In this document: in pieces, positions 59,872 to 64,000 of the stretch | Layout of the letters: the number at the start of each line of letters is the position of its first letter | Numbering within the stretch: the stretch's first letter is position 1 | Source: JBEGHD01 sp049334165 | GTDB lineage: Bacteria; Bacteroidota; Bacteroidia; Flavobacteriales_D; Sanyastnellaceae | Strand: one strand, 5' to 3' | Assembly (NCBI GenBank): GCA_049334165.1 | Contig: JBEGHD010000009.1 | Length of the DNA: 64,000 bases | The notes under the pieces: generated by a model | The model's database searches: none | Told to the model about the DNA's origin: nothing | What the model saw: the letters and a program-made list of their open reading frames with translations, nothing else | Made by a program: the position numbers and the translations under genes

Positions 59872-62118
59872 TTATTTCAAATCAAATCTGTCGAGGTTCA
59901 TCACCTTGTCCCAGGCTGCTACAAAATCCTTTACGAATTTTTCCTGAGAGTCAGAACAAGCGTAAACTTCTGCAAGTGCACGAAGCTCTGAGTTAGAACC
60001 GAAAACAAGATCGGCTCTGGTGCCTGTCCATCTTAGCTCTCCAGACTTGCGGTCTTTTCCTTCAAAGAGTTTTTCTTCCTCCGAGGTAGCTTCCCATTTC
60101 GTTCCCATGTCGAGAAGATTTACGAAGAAATCATTGGAGAGCACACCTGGCTTGTCGGTGAACACACCGTGCTTAGAGTCATCCCAGTTGGTGCCAAGCA
60201 CGCGCATCCCTCCTACAAGAACAGTCATCTCTGGTGCTGTGAGTGACATCAGTTGTGCTTTGTCAACTAATAGCTCCTCTGTAGTTACAGAATACATTGT
60301 TTTTCTGTAGTTGCGGAAACCATCTGCGGCAGGCTCCAGATAAGCAAACTGCTCTTCATCTGTCTGCTCTGCTGAGGCATCCATTCTTCCTGGAGTAAAT
60401 GGAACTTCGATATCGAAACCGGCATCTTTCGCAGCTTTTTCAACTCCTGCGCAGCCAGCCAGCACAATCATGTCTGCAAGCGAAACTTTTTTATTTCCGC
60501 TTTGAGAATTATTGAACTCTTTCTGAATAGATTCGAGTTTATCGAGCACTTTCGAAAGTTGTTTTGGGTTGTTCACTTCCCAGTCCTTTTGAGGAGCAAG
60601 GCGAATACGCGCCCCGTTGGCTCCACCTTTGTAGTCTGATTGACGGAAGGTCGAAGCTGAGGCCCAGGCAGTAGAAACTAATTCAGAAACAGAAAGTCCA
60701 GAATCGAGGATTTCACCTTTTAGGTGAGAAGTGTCTTTCTTATCGATCAAGTCGTGATCAACTGCCGGGATCGGATCTTGCCAAATCAACTCCTCGTCTG
60801 GCACTTCCGGTCCGAGGTAGCGATTAATCGGTCCCATATCGCGGTGAGTGAGCTTGTACCAAGCTTTCGCGAAAGCCTCTGCAAACTCATCTGGGTTTTC
60901 GTAGAAATGTCTTGAAATTTTCTCGTATTCTGGATCGTAGCGCAACGACAAGTCTGTAGTCAGCATTGTCGGTTTTTGCATCCTGTCAGAATGAGCGTAA
61001 GGAATTATTTCGGGAGCGTCCTTGGCTACCCACTGCTTAGCGCCCGCTGGACTTTCAGTGAGTTCCCATTCAAAACCAAAAAGGTTTTCGAAGAAGTTGT
61101 TGCTCCATTTTGTGGGTGACTTGGTCCAGGTAACTTCCGGCCCTCCGCCAATGGTATCATCACCGTGGCCCTGTCCGTAGCTACTTCTCCAACCCAAACC
61201 TTGCTCGGCCATACTTGCTGCTTCAGGCTCGGCAGACTGATGCTCTGGTGAAGCAGCACCGTGTGCTTTACCAAAAGTGTGACCACCGGCAATGAGCGCT
61301 ACAGTTTCGTAATCATTCATAGCCATTCGGCCAAAAGTCTCTCGGGTGTCGTGGGCTGCTGCCACCGGATCGGGGTTTCCATCGGGGCCTTCGGGATTCA
61401 CGTAGATCAATCCCATTACTACTGCTGCAAGTGGGTCTTCGAGTTCTCTGTCTCCAGAGTAGCGTTTATCTTCGAGCCACTCACCTTCAGAGCCCCAATA
61501 AATATCGTCTTCTGGCTCCCAAACATCTGCACGGCCTCCACCAAATCCAAAGGTTTCGAGGCCCATAGATTCGAGAGCACAGTTTCCAGCCAAAATCATT
61601 AGATCGGCCCATGAAATTTTCTTCCCATACTTTTGTTTTATCGGCCAGAGCAGTCTTCTTGCCTTGTCGAGGTTTACGTTATCCGGCCAACTGTTGAGCG
61701 GTGCAAAACGCTGGCTTCCGGTTCCGCCTCCACCACGGCCATCGCCAATTCTATAGGTACCTGCACTGTGCCAGGCCATTCTGATAAAGAATGGACCGTA
61801 GTGACCAAAATCTGCCGGCCACCATTCCTGTGAGTCGGTCATCAGATCGTAGAGGTCTTGCTTAATTGCTTTTAAGTCGAGCTTCTTAAACTCCTCTCTG
61901 TAGTCGAAGTCCTCTCCCATCGGATTCGACTTTGACGAGTGTTGTCTTAAAATTCCGACATTTAATCGATTGGGCCACCAATCGTCATTGCGAGTTCCGC
62001 TACCTGCGGCACCGTTGCTTCTTCCCGCCAAAAAAGGGCACTTGCTGGCGTCACCGCTGTTGTTGTTATAGCTTTTCGATCCATTTGAGGATGAATCGTG
62101 ATGTTCGTTACTATCCAT
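59872..62118 (-). CDS. katG: Catalase-peroxidase KatG
   Basis: The 748-residue heme enzyme removes hydrogen peroxide. The distal Arg-Trp-His set is in FIRMAWHSAGTYR, the crosslink Tyr in GLIYVNPEGP, the crosslink Met in FGRMAMNDYET, and the proximal heme His in GGHTFGKAHGA. The second, heme-free C-terminal half is complete. The first 50 residues are unusually rich in Ser, Asn and Gly (NGSKSYNNNSGDASKCPF). There is no signal peptide, so it is cytoplasmic. A PerR-box-like sequence lies 63-77 bases upstream of the start. Confidence 0.97.
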   Translation of the reverse strand: MDSNEHHDSSSNGSKSYNNNSGDASKCPFLAGRSNGAAGSGTRNDDWWPNRLNVGILRQHSSKSNPMGEDFDYREEFKKLDLKAIKQDLYDLMTDSQEWWPADFGHYGPFFIRMAWHSAGTYRIGDGRGGGGTGSQRFAPLNSWPDNVNLDKARRLLWPIKQKYGKKISWADLMILAGNCALESMGLETFGFGGGRADVWEPEDDIYWGSEGEWLEDKRYSGDRELEDPLAAVVMGLIYVNPEGPDGNPDPVAAAHDTRETFGRMAMNDYETVALIAGGHTFGKAHGAASPEHQSAEPEAASMAEQGLGWRSSYGQGHGDDTIGGGPEVTWTKSPTKWSNNFFENLFGFEWELTESPAGAKQWVAKDAPEIIPYAHSDRMQKPTMLTTDLSLRYDPEYEKISRHFYENPDEFAEAFAKAWYKLTHRDMGPINRYLGPEVPDEELIWQDPIPAVDHDLIDKKDTSHLKGEILDSGLSVSELVSTAWASASTFRQSDYKGGANGARIRLAPQKDWEVNNPKQLSKVLDKLESIQKEFNNSQSGNKKVSLADMIVLAGCAGVEKAAKDAGFDIEVPFTPGRMDASAEQTDEEQFAYLEPAADGFRNYRKTMYSVTTEELLVDKAQLMSLTAPEMTVLVGGMRVLGTNWDDSKHGVFTDKPGVLSNDFFVNLLDMGTKWEATSEEEKLFEGKDRKSGELRWTGTRADLVFGSNSELRALAEVYACSDSQEKFVKDFVAAWDKVMNLDRFDLK

Positions 62119-62180
62119 ATTGTATGATTTTTTGAAAGTTCACGTCCCTAATTTAAAAGATTCATCTGGATAATTTTCAT

Positions 62181-62195
62181 TTATAATTCTTATGA
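62181..62195 (-). promoter_or_regulatory. PerR-box-like site upstream of katG
   Basis: TTATAATTCTTATGA matches the PerR/Fur-type 7-1-7 consensus TTATAATNATTATAA at 12 of 14 fixed positions. It is 63 to 77 bases before the katG start, a normal place for peroxide-responsive repression. No perR gene is in the window. Confidence 0.4.
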
Positions 62196-62282
62196 ATGTA
62201 TAAGCTGTAACTATGAAAGCTAAGTCAGTAAAGAGCAATTTCCCATACTACACTGTAGGTTCATCGTTTAACTCACATTAAT

Positions 62283-62290
62283 TAGCTTTG
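62283..62290 (+). promoter_or_regulatory. Candidate -7 element for pentapeptide gene
   Basis: TAGCTTTG fits TAnnTTTG and lies 22 bases before the chosen ATG at 62312. No -33 match is seen. Confidence 0.4.
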
Positions 62291-62311
62291 TCTCATCCAA
62301 AGAACTCTACG

Positions 62312-62884
62312 ATGACCTTCAATAACACCCTGGAGCAAACCTTTGAAAAACTCGATTTCTCAGAATCAAAATTCGAAAGCGGGGATTTCGAACTATGCAC
62401 TTTTATCGGTTGCTCATTTTCCAATGCGGACCTCTTGTCTTGTAGGTTTTTGGAAACTGAGTTCCTCGATTGCGATTTTAGTAATTGCAACCTGTGGAAG
62501 ACAGCCTTTCAGGAAGTAACTTTTGAAAATTGCAAAATGCTCGGGCTGCAATTTGAGAATTGCAATGAGTTTGGGTTTGAGGCTGACTTTAAAAACTGCA
62601 TCCTTGACCATTCATCTTTCTTCAAAATGAAGCTTAACAGATGTCGGTTCGAATCGTGTCATTTAAAAGGAGTTGATTTTACCGAATGTGAATTGAAGCA
62701 GGTGAAGATCACAAACTGCGATTTGCTTGAAGCCACATTCGAAAGAACGAGTTTGGAAAAAGCCGACTTCAGAAAGTCGATGAACTACTCTATTGATCCA
62801 GAGTTAAATAATGTGAGGGACGCGATTTTCTCCCTTCCTGAAGTCCTGGGCCTTTTGGAAAAGCACGGGATAAAAGTGAGTTAA
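62312..62884 (+). CDS. Pentapeptide-repeat protein
   Basis: The ATG at 62312 gives 190 residues; the longer TTG-started frame overlaps the predicted promoter. The protein is built of A(D/N)LXX-like pentapeptides with many Cys, Phe and Asn residues (FESGDFELCTFIGCSFSNAD, FLDCDFSNCNLWKTAF, KADFRKSM), giving a right-handed quadrilateral beta helix. QnrB/MfpA-type members mimic DNA and protect gyrase, and this one has similar length, but the family is broad and the role is not proven. Confidence 0.88.
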   Translation: MTFNNTLEQTFEKLDFSESKFESGDFELCTFIGCSFSNADLLSCRFLETEFLDCDFSNCNLWKTAFQEVTFENCKMLGLQFENCNEFGFEADFKNCILDHSSFFKMKLNRCRFESCHLKGVDFTECELKQVKITNCDLLEATFERTSLEKADFRKSMNYSIDPELNNVRDAIFSLPEVLGLLEKHGIKVS

Positions 62885-63048
62885 TTCTCACGAAGATGGC
62901 CATACATGCGGAATGGCAGATTGCCTGCGTCTTTGAGGAACGACCAGTCAATAAGCTCCTGGAGTATATTATTTTCCAGAAGGTGTGGAAATCTTCCAGA
63001 ATAATCACTTCTTTGTAAGCGCGGCTGGGGTTCCGTCAAATAAAGCAT
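62881..63048 (-). CDS. Possible small 55-residue protein
   Basis: In the 192-base gap between the pentapeptide gene and the CheB-CheR gene, the minus strand holds a frame from ATG at 63048 to TAA at 62881. It encodes MLYLTEPQPRLQRSDYSGRF, then LENNILQELIDWSFLKD and FRMYGHLREN. The composition is protein-like, with Trp, Tyr and balanced charge. No homolog is recognised and there is no clear promoter. It might be a real small gene or a remnant. Confidence 0.35.
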   Translation of the reverse strand: MLYLTEPQPRLQRSDYSGRFPHLLENNILQELIDWSFLKDAGNLPFRMYGHLREN

Positions 63049-63076
63049 CCCGAGTGAACAATTAGATAAGTAATTT

Positions 63077-64000
63077 ATGTCTGGAAAGAACACTTTCCCG
63101 ATCATAGGTATCGGGGCTTCGGCTGGAGGATTAGAACCCCTCGAGGCATTTTTTGAAAATATCGACCCCACTTCAGGCTATGCATTTGTGGTCATTCAGC
63201 ACCTGGCGCCAAACCACAAGAGCTTGATGGATGAGCTTCTGGCTCGGCACACCTCTCTTCCTATAAAAGTCATCGAAAACGGTCTCGAAATCGAGGCCAA
63301 TCACATTTACCTCAATCCACCCAAGAAATTTGTAGAGCTCAAAAACGGCAAATTTGTTTTGAGCGAAAAGGAAGATCGAAAGCTCAGTTTTCCAATCAGT
63401 TCATTTTTCGAATCTCTTGCATATGAAGTAAAAGACAACTCTGCTGCAATTGTGGTTTCTGGAACGGGAAGTGACGGCTCTGAGGGGATCAAGTACATCA
63501 AAGAAATGGGCGGTCTTGTCATCGCCCAGGATCCGGATACAGCCAAGTTTGACGGCATGCCCAAAAACGCCATCCAGACATCTTGTGTTGACAAAGTGTG
63601 TAAAATCAGAGAAATCCCAAAAGAGCTTGCCGTATTCTTTGACAACAAGAGCAAGACTCAAAAATATGAGATCGATCCTCAAGACAAGGAGGCTGAAATT
63701 TCGGAAATACTAGATGCGGTTTATTCTCAAACCAGCGTGAGCTTTGCGGATTATAAAATTTCTACGATTTACAGAAGGACAACAAGGAGAATGGGAATTT
63801 TGGGGTATTCAGATCTCACTGAGTATCGCGACTACTTGAGGATTTCCCCAACTGAAGCTCATCAACTGGCTAGTGAACTATTGATCGGTGTGACCCGATT
63901 CTTCCGAGATGAAGAGGCATTTCAAAAGATTTACGATGAAGTGATTCCCAAAATTGTGGAAAGCACATCCGACATCAAGTCCATTCGGGTTTGGGTGCCT
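63077..64000 (+). CDS. CheB-CheR fusion protein (N-terminal part)
   Basis: The ATG at 63077 opens a frame of 308 codons that runs off the window. The first about 190 residues are a CheB methylesterase domain with the full catalytic triad: S15 (GIGASAGGLE), H42 (IQHLAPNH) and D133 (SGTGSDGSEG). A CheR methyltransferase then starts: an N-terminal helical domain (RRTTRRMGILGYSDLTEYRD) and LLIGVTRFFRDEEAF. Such fusions usually continue with PAS and histidine-kinase parts and act in signalling, often outside classical chemotaxis. No receiver domain precedes CheB. Confidence 0.93.
   Translation, partial: MSGKNTFPIIGIGASAGGLEPLEAFFENIDPTSGYAFVVIQHLAPNHKSLMDELLARHTSLPIKVIENGLEIEANHIYLNPPKKFVELKNGKFVLSEKEDRKLSFPISSFFESLAYEVKDNSAAIVVSGTGSDGSEGIKYIKEMGGLVIAQDPDTAKFDGMPKNAIQTSCVDKVCKIREIPKELAVFFDNKSKTQKYEIDPQDKEAEISEILDAVYSQTSVSFADYKISTIYRRTTRRMGILGYSDLTEYRDYLRISPTEAHQLASELLIGVTRFFRDEEAFQKIYDEVIPKIVESTSDIKSIRVWVP

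Noticed and set aside
1..64000. tRNA, rRNA, CRISPR or mobile elements
   Set aside because: No tRNA cloverleaf, rRNA segment, regularly spaced repeat, transposase, integrase or phage gene was seen.

Overview
The window is chromosomal DNA of a Bacteroidota bacterium, most likely a marine-type Flavobacteriales/Cryomorphaceae-like organism (inference). The evidence is: three proteins with C-terminal type IX secretion (Por) sorting domains; DUF4249, DUF1573, VCBS/ASPIC and MuiA-type proteins; a long NusB; NAD-dependent leucine dehydrogenase; several matches to the Bacteroidota -7 promoter element TAnnTTTG; and weak Shine-Dalgarno signals. LpxB and many outer-membrane barrels indicate a Gram-negative envelope. 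I see no rRNA, tRNA, CRISPR array, insertion sequence, integrase or phage gene. Coding density is high and no gene-free stretch exceeds 300 bases.

Layout. 0-9.9 kb: a truncated gene end, an orphan antitoxin-like gene, yjbQ with a T9SS protein on the minus strand, then surE - small membrane protein - lpxB - a SpoIID-like secreted protein - a double-PDZ T9SS protein. A strong bidirectional terminator faces muiA and a DUF4249 lipoprotein. 9.9-20.4 kb: leucine dehydrogenase, then nusB - DUF1573 lipoprotein - yajC - YbbR, an outer-membrane barrel, a cytoplasmic patatin, an NhaC antiporter and uvrA. 20.5-29.8 kb: a multi-PAS receptor that keeps a phosphoacceptor-like helix but has no ATPase, a GNAT, an AIM24-like protein, a diheme lipoprotein, a VCBS/ASPIC T9SS protein, lemA and a secreted patatin.

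29.8-32.6 kb is a compact light/redox cassette: a short photolyase-like flavoprotein whose small alpha/beta domain lies after the FAD domain, a flavin reductase, a 44-residue DUF2256 zinc-knuckle protein and an alpha/beta hydrolase. The photolyase frame has no ATG, GTG or TTG at its 5' end. 32.6-38.5 kb holds a BASS-family transporter, a macro-domain/PncB/PncA NAD-salvage operon, a gamma-lyase-family PLP enzyme and rluF.

38.7-52.4 kb holds two tandem pairs of one paralogous small beta-barrel family. Between the pairs lie a CHASE-type hybrid histidine kinase, a DUF2892-DUF302-DUF6544-like operon preceded by a textbook CRP/FNR-type palindrome, a CutA-like protein, and a TetR - small protein - ABC - HlyD - TolC export operon whose ABC ATPase has unusual motifs. 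A Crp/Fnr regulator and a DinB-like protein follow. 52.5-64 kb: lipoate ligase, a lipoprotein with a metzincin-type zinc motif, two GNATs, an aldehyde-reductase-like SDR, small membrane proteins, an AlkB dioxygenase, a GGCT-fold protein, katG with a PerR-box-like site upstream, a pentapeptide-repeat protein and the first 308 codons of a CheB-CheR fusion.

The parts I consider most worth a second look are the photolyase cassette with its start anomaly, the CRP/FNR site, the degenerate ABC exporter, the ATPase-less PAS receptor and the four-member barrel family.
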